Assembly: GCA_965222745.1 (NCBI GenBank)
Contig: CBDCUW010000004.1
Span: forward strand, 1,550,001 to 1,614,000
DNA: 64,000 nt
Reading direction: 5' to 3'
DNA from: CBDCUW01 sp965222745
GTDB taxonomy: Bacteria > Planctomycetota > Planctomycetia > Pirellulales > Pirellulaceae
The stretch's first letter is position 1. Each line of letters starts with the position of its first letter. The notes beneath the pieces were generated by a model. It saw nothing but the letters and a program-made list of their open reading frames with translations, did not search any database and had not been told where the DNA came from. Positions 1 through 8,387 of this stretch are shown piece by piece. Made by a program: the position numbers and the translations under genes.

Positions 1-1394
1 CGGGCGATCGACGCGTCGTTGACTTTGTCGATATCCAACATCTTGATCGCGGTGGGCCGCCGCATCATGGCGTGATGTCCTTTGTAGACAATCCCCATCG
101 CTCCGGCGCCCAGCTTTTCATCCAGCGTGTACTGTCCTAGTTGCTGCGCTTCGACAGCAGCCTTCTGGGCCTCGCGTCGCAGTCGTGCGACCGCCACGGT
201 GAATCCAAAGATCGCGATCGCGGCGATGATCAACAGTGCGTACAACAACCAGAAAGCCTGTTGCAAAATCACCAGCGGCCGAAACGCCTGCGCGACATCG
301 ACCTCCGTCGCGACTCCGATTTCGTACTCCGGCATCCATTTCCATGCGCCGACGACCGGCACGCCGCGGTAATCGTTGTAGCCTTCCACGTCGACGCCCG
401 AATTGCCCTCGATGCAGTCGGCCGCCATTTTGGTCAGCGGCAGCTTGGAACGTCGAACCGAGGGACGAAACCCGCGCGTCATGTCGCCACCCGGATCGCG
501 CACCTTCAGGTTCAAGATGGAAGAGGAATCTTCCTGATCGGGCAACAAGCCCAACAGGATCATCGCTTCGTCAAAGCGGCTGTTGGAGACCATCACGCCG
601 CGAGAATCAAACGCATAGGTTTCGCCCGACTGGCCGACTTGACCCAGCTGGAGTATCTCCGTGAAGTCGTGCTGGGGATCGATTTGCAAAGCGAGCGCGC
701 CGACGATCTGAAACGACGACGTCTCACGCAGCGGCGCGGCAACATACATCGACGGTTGCCCCACTCGTGATTTTCCCGACTTGGTTTTCATCATCACCAC
801 GCTGGGAAAGGGCGGACAGACAACGGTCTCGCCCTCCAACGTTCGATCCAAAAAACGGTCGTACTCCGGGATGTCTTGTTGACCAATCAAGGTAGCATTG
901 GACGACGCGATGATCTTCTTTGATTTGTCGGCGACAAAAAAGTTGACGAAGTCGTGCGACGACATCGCCGGTGCCAGTTCGGCGGCAAGCTGTTTGTGAA
1001 TGTCGGAATCGAGCGATAATCCGGCTTCCTGATCCGGTTTTTCCATCAACCGATAAACGTGTTGGCGGATTTGCAGGTCGGCGACCAGCGCATCGGCAGT
1101 CGACTGTTGCTCTTGGAGGTAGTTTTCCAGCATCGCGACCTCGACCGACATCAACGCATAGAGGCCCGACGAGAGGTTTCCCTGAATGGTCGATTCGATC
1201 GAACGCCGCACCGTGAAACCGACGATGGAAAGAATGATGACGGCAACGATCGGCCAGATCCAAAGCTGTTTCTTCAAAAATACTCCGGCGCGCGAAACCG
1301 AATGCGACACGCTTTGCGATGCCCACGTCATGTGCGCTTTGCGCCGCGCCGCGGAGGAGTCATCCCGGTGCCGAAAAATCTGAAATGGATTCAT
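1..1394 (-). CDS. Membrane sensor Ser/Thr protein kinase (partial, C-terminus off the left edge)
   Basis: The frame is open from the ATG at 1394 to the left edge (464 residues visible). Residues about 34-58 form a first membrane segment. An extracytoplasmic region of about 340 residues follows, with a Cache-like look (motifs such as SSNATLIGQQD and GQSGETYAFDSRGVMVSNS). A second membrane segment (AFWLLYALLIIAAIAIFGF) precedes the start of a Hanks-type kinase domain: LGQYTLDEKLGAGAMGIVYKG is the glycine loop, and AIKMLDIDK carries the ATP-binding Lys. The protein probably senses an external ligand and phosphorylates cytoplasmic targets. The catalytic HRD and DFG motifs lie outside the window, so activity cannot be judged. 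The Cache assignment is by resemblance; the kinase assignment is firm. Confidence 0.85.
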   Translation of the reverse strand, partial: MNPFQIFRHRDDSSAARRKAHMTWASQSVSHSVSRAGVFLKKQLWIWPIVAVIILSIVGFTVRRSIESTIQGNLSSGLYALMSVEVAMLENYLQEQQSTADALVADLQIRQHVYRLMEKPDQEAGLSLDSDIHKQLAAELAPAMSSHDFVNFFVADKSKKIIASSNATLIGQQDIPEYDRFLDRTLEGETVVCPPFPSVVMMKTKSGKSRVGQPSMYVAAPLRETSSFQIVGALALQIDPQHDFTEILQLGQVGQSGETYAFDSRGVMVSNSRFDEAMILLGLLPDQEDSSSILNLKVRDPGGDMTRGFRPSVRRSKLPLTKMAADCIEGNSGVDVEGYNDYRGVPVVGAWKWMPEYEIGVATEVDVAQAFRPLVILQQAFWLLYALLIIAAIAIFGFTVAVARLRREAQKAAVEAQQLGQYTLDEKLGAGAMGIVYKGHHAMMRRPTAIKMLDIDKVNDASIA

Positions 1395-1676
1395 GGGATT
1401 CCTAAAACACTTTCGGCTGGATTGACGGACCGATGTTTTGGCCGGATCGAAGGATGGCGGACCGTGAACGACTTTCTAAAGAATAATTACGTGTTCTGCC
1501 GCATTCCGCCGTGCAGCCTGAACGGGTTGTCAATTTCTCGTAGGATGGTCCTTCCGGGAATTTGGTGGCCGCTGTGCCCGTTCCTACTCGTACTTGCCAC
1601 AGATTGCCGCGAGTACGATTCGGAACGAAAGGCATTCGGCCCAAGCGACAGTTCGTTAGATGCTAGGGAAACGAGC

Positions 1677-3782
1677 GTGTTTTCATCTGCAATCCACGGT
1701 TTTCGGCGACTTGCGGTTTTTCAATTCTTGATCGTCGTTGTCTCGTCATCGCTGGCAGCATCCGTGACGGCTCAGGACAACCGGCCAGGCGATCATTGGC
1801 CAGGCGAAAAATGGCAACAGGCCGATCCGCAACAGGTCGGCATGCGACCGCAGCCGCTTGCGGAGGCAACGCAATACGCTTTGTCTGCCGGCGGTTCGGG
1901 AATGATCGTGCGATACGGAAAGGTGGTCCAGCGCTGGGGAGATCAATCTCAACGGTATGATATCAAGTCGGCAACCAAGTCGATCGGCGCGACGGCCCTG
2001 GGCATTGCGATCGACGATGGAAAATTGAAACTGCAAGACAAAGCCGCATCGATTCATCCCCGATTTGGCACGCCACCGCGCGAAAACGAGACGACCGGCT
2101 GGATCGATCGTGTCACGCTGTTGCAGCTGGCTACCCAGACCGCGGGATTCGAGAAACCGGGCGGCTACGGCAAGCTGCTGTTTGAACCTGGCACCCGATG
2201 GCACTACAGCGATGGTGGACCGAACTGGCTTGCCGAATGCGTCACGTTGGCTTATCGCCGTGACGTGCAGGAGCTGATGTTCGAACGAGTTTTCGGTCCG
2301 ATCGGCATCGGCCGAGACGACCTTCGTTGGCGGAAACATCAGTATCGAGACCAGCTGATTGACCAGATTCCGCGGCGCGAGTTCGGATCGGGCGTTCATG
2401 CCAACGTCAACGCGCTGGCTCGAATCGGTTATCTCTACCTTCGCGGCGGAAAGTGGGATGGACGGCAACTTCTTTCGGAAGACTACATTCGCATCGCCAC
2501 TTCACCGGTCGAATCGGTTTTGGGTTTGCCGGAACTGGGCAGCAACCACGGCAACGCCTCGGATCACTACGGTCTGTTGTGGTGGAACAACGCCGACGGT
2601 GCGCTGCCCGACGTTCCGCGAGACGCTTATTGGGCGTGGGGACTTTACGACAGTTTGATCGTGGTGATTCCTTCGTTGGACCTGGTCGCCGTTCGCGGCG
2701 GAGCACGAGGCCGATCTTGGCCGCGAAAGGAAGGTGAAAATCACTACGACGTGCTGAAGCCGTTTTTGAATTCGATCGTTGCCGCGACGCAGTCAGGACA
2801 AGACGACATCGGTCGCCAGACTCCCTATCGGCAAAGTTCGGCGATTCGTTTGGTCCAGTGGGCGCCGCCGGAAACGATCGCCAGAGGAGCTCGTGGCAGC
2901 GACAACTGGCCGATCACCTGGGCAGACGACGATCGCCTTTATACCGCTTATGGCGACGGCCACGGTTTCCAACCGAGGGTCGACCGAAAGCTCAGCCTGG
3001 GTTTGGCAACCGTCGCAGGCATGCCGAACGATTTTCGCGGCGTGAACCTCCGCTCGAAAATCGAACAGTTTGGCGGCGGATCCTCTGGCCGCAAAGCGAG
3101 CGGAATGCTGATGGTTGGCGGCAGGTTGTTCATGCTGGTCCGAAACGCAGACAACGCTCAGCTTGCCTGGTCCGACGATCGCGGAAAAAACTGGCAGTGG
3201 GCCGATTGGAAATTTCAAACCAGTTTTGGATGCCCAACTTTTCTGAACTTCGGCCGAAACTATCAGGGAGCCGGCGACGACTTTGTCTACGTCTATTCGT
3301 TCGATTCCGACAGTGCCTACCAGCCGGCCGACCGAATGGTGATGGCCAGGGTCCCCAAAGATCGCCTGGTCGACCGAGCGGCTTACGAATTTTTTGTCGG
3401 CTTGGATACGGGCGGCCGGCCGCGATGGAGCAAGAACGTGGACGATCGCGGCGCCGTTTTCCATCACGCCGGGCGATGCTACCGGTCCGCCGTCACATAC
3501 AATCCCTACGTCCAACGCTACCTGTGGGTACAAATCATTCCCGACCAACGTGGTAAGAAAATCGACACGCGATTCGAGGGCGGTTTCGGAATTTACGACG
3601 CGGCTCATCCATGGGGACCTTGGACAACGGTTTATTTCACCGAAAAGTGGGACGTCGGACCGGGAGAAACAGCATCGCTGCCGACAAAATGGATGTCGCC
3701 CGACGGGAGGACGATGCATTTGGTTTTTTCGGGCGACGATTCGTTCTCGGTACGGCGGGGAACATTTGCGCCGGCGCGATAG
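1677..3782 (+). CDS. Secreted beta-lactamase-family serine hydrolase fused to DUF4185-like domain
   Basis: The 701-residue reading uses a GTG start at 1677, chosen because AGGGAA lies 6 bases upstream and the product then opens with a clean signal peptide (RLAVFQFLIVVVSSSLAASVTA, cleavage before Q). An open frame extends upstream to 1059 but overlaps the divergent kinase gene and has no signal-like start. Residues about 45-370 are a class C beta-lactamase/penicillin-binding-like hydrolase with the S98-A-T-K101 nucleophile motif and Y177-S-D in the place of YxN. Residues about 380-700 resemble DUF4185, a propeller-like domain met near carbohydrate-active proteins (WADDDRLYTAYGDGHG, FVYVYSFDSDSAYQPADRMVMARVP). 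The true substrate is unknown; an esterase or peptidase acting on a surface polymer is an inference. Confidence 0.8.
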   Translation: MFSSAIHGFRRLAVFQFLIVVVSSSLAASVTAQDNRPGDHWPGEKWQQADPQQVGMRPQPLAEATQYALSAGGSGMIVRYGKVVQRWGDQSQRYDIKSATKSIGATALGIAIDDGKLKLQDKAASIHPRFGTPPRENETTGWIDRVTLLQLATQTAGFEKPGGYGKLLFEPGTRWHYSDGGPNWLAECVTLAYRRDVQELMFERVFGPIGIGRDDLRWRKHQYRDQLIDQIPRREFGSGVHANVNALARIGYLYLRGGKWDGRQLLSEDYIRIATSPVESVLGLPELGSNHGNASDHYGLLWWNNADGALPDVPRDAYWAWGLYDSLIVVIPSLDLVAVRGGARGRSWPRKEGENHYDVLKPFLNSIVAATQSGQDDIGRQTPYRQSSAIRLVQWAPPETIARGARGSDNWPITWADDDRLYTAYGDGHGFQPRVDRKLSLGLATVAGMPNDFRGVNLRSKIEQFGGGSSGRKASGMLMVGGRLFMLVRNADNAQLAWSDDRGKNWQWADWKFQTSFGCPTFLNFGRNYQGAGDDFVYVYSFDSDSAYQPADRMVMARVPKDRLVDRAAYEFFVGLDTGGRPRWSKNVDDRGAVFHHAGRCYRSAVTYNPYVQRYLWVQIIPDQRGKKIDTRFEGGFGIYDAAHPWGPWTTVYFTEKWDVGPGETASLPTKWMSPDGRTMHLVFSGDDSFSVRRGTFAPAR

Positions 3783-3787
3783 TGGGT

Positions 3788-3890
3788 GTCGGCGATTTCT
3801 CCGAAATCGCATCGCGTAGCCAGTTTGGAAAACTGGCCGACAGTTTCTCCGAAATCGCATCGCGTAGCCAGTTTGGAAAACTGGCCGACA
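3788..3890. repeat. Tandem 48-bp unit made of two palindromes
   Basis: Two consecutive copies (3796-3843 and 3844-3891) agree over 47 bases. Each unit carries GAAATCGC, which in the first copy completes GCGATTTC-TCC-GAAATCGC, and then CCAGTTTGGAAAACTGG. Related elements occur near 10914, 21108, 51586, 56854 and 62799. The position between two co-directional genes suits a transcript-end hairpin. Confidence 0.85.
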
Positions 3891-3975
3891 CGGAGCTATC
3901 TAGCCACAACCTCCCTCTGCCTCTAAGGTGGGTAAGGTCTTCTTGGGCAACCCATACCAAATCGAATTGCAAAAA

Positions 3976-5118
3976 ATGCAGCCATTTGACACGCAGAGTC
4001 GCACTCGATTCATTTTTGGCCAGGGTTCTATCAAACGGCTTGGCGAACTGGCTGCCGAGTTTCGTCCTCGTTGTGTGTTGGTGGTGAGCGATCCGGGAAT
4101 CATGGAGGTCGGGCACGACGCGGTGGCCGTTCAGTCGCTGAAGGACGCGGGGTTGCGGGTGGAATCGTTTCATGACTTCGGTGAAAACCCCACCTCGGCG
4201 ATGGTCGATGCGGGAGTCAAAAAGGCGGCCGAAGTTCAGCCCGATTTGCTGGTTGGACTGGGGGGCGGCAGCAGCATGGATTGTTGCAAAGGAATCAACT
4301 TTGTTTATTCCTGCGGAGGCACGATCCACGACTACTGCGGCGTTGGCAAAGCGACCGCGGACATGCTGCCGATGATCGCGGTTCCGACGACTGCGGGAAC
4401 GGGCAGCGAGGCGCAATCGTTTGCCCTGATCAGCGATGCCGAAACTCATACCAAAATGCCTTGCGGTGATCCTCGCGCGGCATGCCGAATCGCTCTGTTG
4501 GACCCGGCGCTGACGGTGACCCAACCGGCGCGAGTGACTTCGCTGACGGGAATCGACGCCGTGTCACACGCGATTGAAACGTATGTGACGAAACGCCGCA
4601 ATCCGATGTCGACCACTTACAGCCGCCGTGCCTTCGGGTTGTTGGCAAGCGGGTTTTCCACGGTGCTGCGACAACCGGAAAACCTGGAGGCTCGCAGCCA
4701 GATGCAGATCGGAGCTTGCTTTGCCGGAATGGCGATCGAGACGTCGATGTTGGGCGCGGCGCATGCCACTGCCAATCCGTTGACGGCACATCATGACATC
4801 ACGCATGGACAAGCAGTCGGCTTGATGCTGCCGGCGGTGATTCGCATGAACGGTTCGGCGCATGCGGATTGGTATGCGGAACTGATTCGCGAAGTCGATC
4901 CGACCATCTCCACAGCCGACGCGCCCGAACGGCTGGCGCAGATGGTCATCGGCTGGCTTCGGGAAGCGGGCCTGGCGACCTCGTTTGACGAACTTTCCAT
5001 TCCCGTTTCGGGAATCGACACCTTCGTCGAAGACGCCCTGAAGCAGTGGACGGGCACCTTCAACCCTGTTCCCCTGGATGCCGACCGCACTCGCCAACTG
5101 TACCGCTCGGTTGCCTGA
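3976..5118 (+). CDS. Iron-containing alcohol dehydrogenase
   Basis: The gene encodes 380 residues from ATG 3976; an in-frame start at 3928 would add a non-conserved leader. The protein belongs to the group III (iron-activated) alcohol dehydrogenases, which interconvert alcohols and aldehydes or ketones with NAD(P). GGGSSMD near residue 97 is the nucleotide-binding motif. The four metal ligands fall at expected positions: D194 and H198 in GIDAVSHAIE, H263 in GAAHATANP, and H277 in DITHGQAVG. It stands alone after the repeat at 3788-3890 and 157 bases before the next gene, so the sequence gives no pathway clue and the substrate cannot be named. Confidence 0.92.
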   Translation: MQPFDTQSRTRFIFGQGSIKRLGELAAEFRPRCVLVVSDPGIMEVGHDAVAVQSLKDAGLRVESFHDFGENPTSAMVDAGVKKAAEVQPDLLVGLGGGSSMDCCKGINFVYSCGGTIHDYCGVGKATADMLPMIAVPTTAGTGSEAQSFALISDAETHTKMPCGDPRAACRIALLDPALTVTQPARVTSLTGIDAVSHAIETYVTKRRNPMSTTYSRRAFGLLASGFSTVLRQPENLEARSQMQIGACFAGMAIETSMLGAAHATANPLTAHHDITHGQAVGLMLPAVIRMNGSAHADWYAELIREVDPTISTADAPERLAQMVIGWLREAGLATSFDELSIPVSGIDTFVEDALKQWTGTFNPVPLDADRTRQLYRSVA

Positions 5119-5275
5119 AGCGGGCGAAAATCGCCTTCGCACTGCGGGGCGACTCCACCGCCGTATCCAGGAACACTTTGCCCATTTCGCCAGCAGATTG
5201 ATTTGCCCCGGTCGCGGTCGTGGTTCACAATGAAGATGCTTCTCTGCTGAATCACAACTGCCCCGAGTTCTTTCC

Positions 5276-6166
5276 ATGGCGACCCAACCCAAGCCACCGG
5301 CCGACGACAAACAGAATCGGGTCTCCGCGGACGCCGACCATCGACATGCCGGTGAAATGAATCCGATGGAAGGGGGCCGTTGGCGGCCGGTTCGCCCCGA
5401 CGAACTGCTCCGAAAAAAACCGCTGACCGAAGACGACTCGGCCAGCGAAACCGAGCCGACCGTTCGGTTGGAACGTCGCCAAGAACTGGAACAACATCTG
5501 CGCGCCAGCCCAACTGACCTGGAGGGCTACATGGAACTGGCTGCCATCTATCGGGCCGAAGATCGCCCGCTGGAGGCTCGGCGGGTGCTGCAGCAGGCAC
5601 TGCAGATCTTTCCGGAAGAGATGGAGCTGCTGTGGGAATTCGAAGAAGCAACACTGGCAAGGTCGCTGCAACAGCTTCGTGAAGTGACCGAACTGGCGCA
5701 GAAACTCGATACGTTGGAAACCGAGCGTGAACTCAAGCGGAGCAAAAACGATTGGGCTTGCCGGCGAATGGACGTCTGCCGGGCGCGACTGAAACGCGAT
5801 CCTTCGCTGCTGCATTTGAAGGTGGTGCTTGCCGAAGCGATGTACGATGCGGGGTTGCACGAACCGGCAATCGACGAACTCGACGCGGTGTTAGACAATG
5901 ACGAACTGTCACCGCATGCTTATTTGATTCGCGGACGTTGCCTGCTGGCGATTGGAAAAGATATCGAAGCCATGGCGGCGCTGCGGGCCGCGTCGATTCG
6001 CCGCGCGGTGGTCGCGCCGCTCCGAACACGTGTGGTGGCACTGAGGCTGTTGTGTGAAACCGCGGATCGACTGGGAGTCGATTTGACGCTGCAGCAATAC
6101 CGCAAGCACTTGCAACTTGCCGAGAAAGAACTCGCCGACCAATCTCCGCTGTCGTCATCGCACTAG
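5276..6166 (+). CDS. TPR-containing cytoplasmic protein
   Basis: A 296-residue protein with no signal peptide or membrane segment. After a charged N-terminal tail of about 80 residues it is almost wholly helical, with TPR-like units (LEGYMELAAIYRAEDRPLEARRVLQQAL; LLHLKVVLAEAMYDAGLHEPAIDELDAVL; AYLIRGRCLLAIGKDIEAMAALRAA). A coiled-coil stretch (LARSLQQLREVTELAQKLDTLETERELKRSK) lies in the middle. It is the first of four same-strand genes that include a WXG100-like protein, so it may be a chaperone or scaffold for secretion of those partners. That role is inferred from position only. Confidence 0.7.
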   Translation: MATQPKPPADDKQNRVSADADHRHAGEMNPMEGGRWRPVRPDELLRKKPLTEDDSASETEPTVRLERRQELEQHLRASPTDLEGYMELAAIYRAEDRPLEARRVLQQALQIFPEEMELLWEFEEATLARSLQQLREVTELAQKLDTLETERELKRSKNDWACRRMDVCRARLKRDPSLLHLKVVLAEAMYDAGLHEPAIDELDAVLDNDELSPHAYLIRGRCLLAIGKDIEAMAALRAASIRRAVVAPLRTRVVALRLLCETADRLGVDLTLQQYRKHLQLAEKELADQSPLSSSH

Positions 6167-6171
6167 GAACT

Positions 6172-6236
6172 GGTAGGCCGACTTGTCCCAAGTCGGCAAG
6201 TTCCAGGATCGCCGACTTGGGACAAGCCGGCCTACC
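6172..6236. repeat. Long inverted repeat (26-bp arms), possible terminator
   Basis: Arms 6172-6197 and 6211-6236 pair over 25 of 26 bases around a 13-base loop. Each arm also contains the smaller palindrome ACTTGTCCCAAGT or its like. A truncated copy in the opposite orientation lies at 10328-10380. The element sits just after the stop of the TPR gene. Confidence 0.85.
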
Positions 6237-6276
6237 GAAAAACTGGCCGACAAACCTTCTCACTCAAGATCGAATC

Positions 6277-6546
6277 ATGAATCAAGCCATTGTTGATCCC
6301 GAACAACTACGACAGTTTGCAGGTCACTTGCACCGATTTGCCGAGGAAATGAAAGAACGCTCCGCGGGGCTCGCCTCGCAGATGAACCAGTTGGAGCAAA
6401 CTTGGCGGGATGAGCAACAGCGTAAGTTTGCTGAAGAGTTCACGGTTCAAATGCGGCAGATCACGCGACTGATCAAAACCACCGAACAGCACGTTCCCTA
6501 CCTGATGCGAAAAGCCGAGCAAATCGACGCTTACCTGGGACGGTAA
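6277..6546 (+). CDS. WXG100-like (ESAT-6 type) small protein
   Basis: An 89-residue, highly helical protein. The ATG at 6277 was preferred over an in-frame start at 6217, which lies in the repeat. The size, the two predicted helices and the central turn TWRDEQQRKFAEEF (W-x-D in place of W-x-G) fit the WXG100/ESAT-6 fold, whose members are exported by type VII secretion as helical hairpin dimers. There is no signal peptide. No EccC/EssC ATPase is in the window, so the export route is unknown. Neighbours 6618-7112 and 7206-8387 are probably co-transcribed. Family membership is by size and motif. Confidence 0.7.
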   Translation: MNQAIVDPEQLRQFAGHLHRFAEEMKERSAGLASQMNQLEQTWRDEQQRKFAEEFTVQMRQITRLIKTTEQHVPYLMRKAEQIDAYLGR

Positions 6547-6617
6547 CTTCCGGCTGCCCTCCTTTCCTTTGGGCGACATGGACAACGATCGCGATCACCT
6601 TCATCAGGAATAGCTTT

Positions 6618-7112
6618 GTGCCGGCCAGCAACGTTCGCAATATCGAATCCCTGGAAGCATTTCATGGTGGCCTGGTGCGGCTGGCGGGAGATTGGGACAA
6701 GGTGATGCAGGAGCTGCGGATGATGGTGCAGCGGGCTGAAACGTACTTCACCCATGATCGGCCTGCCTACTGGCGGGCGCAAATGCAATTGGCCGAGCGG
6801 GAGTTGACCGAAGCGAAAGAAAACCTGTCGCAAAAACGTGCCGCCATTCGCGCGTCGGATCGGCCGCCTGCCACCGAGGCGGCGATGCGAGTGAAGAAGG
6901 CCGAGCGGAGGGTGGAGCAGTGCGAGGCCAAACAGCGCGAAGCTCGCCGCTGGGCGATCGAAATGACCAAGCAGTGCGACGACTTGCTGGGGCCGCTGGC
7001 GGACGTCGTCGAACACTGCGAGGTCCTGCTGCCCACCGCGGCGCGCGAGCTGCGAACCCTGATCGACCAGCTGCGAATCTACGCCGAACAGGCCGGCGGC
7101 GATCAGGGATGA
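6618..7112 (+). CDS. Coiled-coil protein, WXG100 neighbour
   Basis: A 164-residue protein starting at GTG 6618, with AGGAA 7 bases upstream. It is helical throughout, with a long charged coiled coil (residues about 55-120: AERELTEAKENLSQKRA, RVKKAERRVEQCEAKQREARRW). It has no signal peptide, membrane span or known catalytic motif. The N-terminal stretch NVRNIESLEAFHGGL followed by a helix-rich body resembles proteins that are substrates or adaptors of type VII-like systems. I do not recognise a named family. It sits 71 bases after the WXG100-like gene and 93 before the next gene on the same strand. Confidence 0.65.
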   Translation: MPASNVRNIESLEAFHGGLVRLAGDWDKVMQELRMMVQRAETYFTHDRPAYWRAQMQLAERELTEAKENLSQKRAAIRASDRPPATEAAMRVKKAERRVEQCEAKQREARRWAIEMTKQCDDLLGPLADVVEHCEVLLPTAARELRTLIDQLRIYAEQAGGDQG

Positions 7113-7205
7113 TGGGTGCCTGCCCTCCCGAAAACGGGGAATTCCTTCTAAGATTGACCGAGAGCCCCTTTCCGGCCTGATCTCTGTAACCACCGAAAAG
7201 TTTTC

Positions 7206-8387
7206 ATGACGACCACTGAGACCGACATCTTCACTGCACTGGGCGACAAGCGTGACCAGCCCTCCGAAATGCTCGACCACATGGTCAATCACTTTCGCCA
7301 ATCACGTCAGCCGATGGAGTTGTTCGAGGCGTTGAAGATGCGAATTCGCAGCCAACTGGGGTTGCCGTTGGTGACGGAGGAAAACGAGCCGTCCCGTCCC
7401 GAAGATGTGGAACGCCAGCTGGAAATTGGACTGCTGGACGCCTGCCGCGAAGCTGGCACGATGTTGATCGAGCAGGGACGCATCGGCGAAGGATGGATGT
7501 ACCTGCGGCCAACCGGCGACACAGAACTTGCTCGGCAGCTGATCGCCGACGTCGAGATCACCGAGGACAACTACGACGAAATGATTCAGGTGTTGTTGCA
7601 CGAGGGCATCGACGTGGGACGCGGTTTTCAAGCCGTGATCGACCACCAAGGCACTTGCAACAGCATCACCCTGTATGAACAGGCGATCGTTTCGCGCAGC
7701 AAAGCCGACCGAAAGGCCGCTGCCTCTTGTCTGTTGAATCATTTGTACGACGAATTGATCACGCTGGTGCGCGGCGACATCGCTGGGCGAGAAGAGCCGG
7801 CGGGCGACGACGAAACGTTGGCCGAGATGGTCGAAAAACGTCGCTGGATTTTGGGCGAGGGAGGATACCATCTGGATACGACGCACTTGTCGTCGACGGT
7901 GCGCATCGCAACGTTGCTGGACGATCCCGCCGAACTACGAAAAGCGTGGGAATTGACTCAGTACGGGCGACGGCTGAACCATCAGTTCCAGTATCCCGGC
8001 GAAGAACCGTTCGTTGACTTTTACCCGGCCCACTCAACTTATTTCTCGATCCTTCTGGGAGAAAACGTCGAGGCGGGTTTGAAGATGTTTGAACGAAAGG
8101 CGCGGACCGTCGACGTCGGTGAAAACGGCACGGCCGCGATCGAGGCGTATGTGAACCTGCTGGATCGAGTTGGCCAATCGAAGCAGGCCGTGGAAGCTGC
8201 GGTTCAATTGGTGCCGGAGAGTTTGCCGCCGCAACGCATTGTGCCGATGTTGATCGAGATCGCCGGCAGGGCCAAAGCGGCTGGTCAACCCGAAGCGTTC
8301 GACACGATTTCGAACTACTGCAAAGACCACGACGATGTACTCGGCTACGCCGCCGTGCTGCACGCGTCGACTCAAAGCGGAAATTGA
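7206..8387 (+). CDS. Helical-repeat protein of unknown function
   Basis: A 393-residue soluble protein that I cannot assign to a named family. It is mainly helical, with degenerate TPR-like segments (DACREAGTMLIEQGRIGEGWMYL; TAAIEAYVNLLDRVGQSKQAVEAAVQLVP). No signal peptide or membrane segment is visible. It closes the four-gene run that includes the WXG100-like protein. Its 3' end overlaps that of the opposite-strand creatininase gene by 16 bases. A role as a scaffold or chaperone for the two small helical neighbours is only an inference. Confidence 0.65.
   Translation: MTTTETDIFTALGDKRDQPSEMLDHMVNHFRQSRQPMELFEALKMRIRSQLGLPLVTEENEPSRPEDVERQLEIGLLDACREAGTMLIEQGRIGEGWMYLRPTGDTELARQLIADVEITEDNYDEMIQVLLHEGIDVGRGFQAVIDHQGTCNSITLYEQAIVSRSKADRKAAASCLLNHLYDELITLVRGDIAGREEPAGDDETLAEMVEKRRWILGEGGYHLDTTHLSSTVRIATLLDDPAELRKAWELTQYGRRLNHQFQYPGEEPFVDFYPAHSTYFSILLGENVEAGLKMFERKARTVDVGENGTAAIEAYVNLLDRVGQSKQAVEAAVQLVPESLPPQRIVPMLIEIAGRAKAAGQPEAFDTISNYCKDHDDVLGYAAVLHASTQSGN

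Noticed and set aside
1059..1676. Longer N-terminus of the 1677-3782 gene (open frame from 1059)
   Set aside because: It overlaps the opposite-strand sensor kinase gene and is not protein-like; the GTG at 1677 has a good ribosome site and gives a clean signal peptide.
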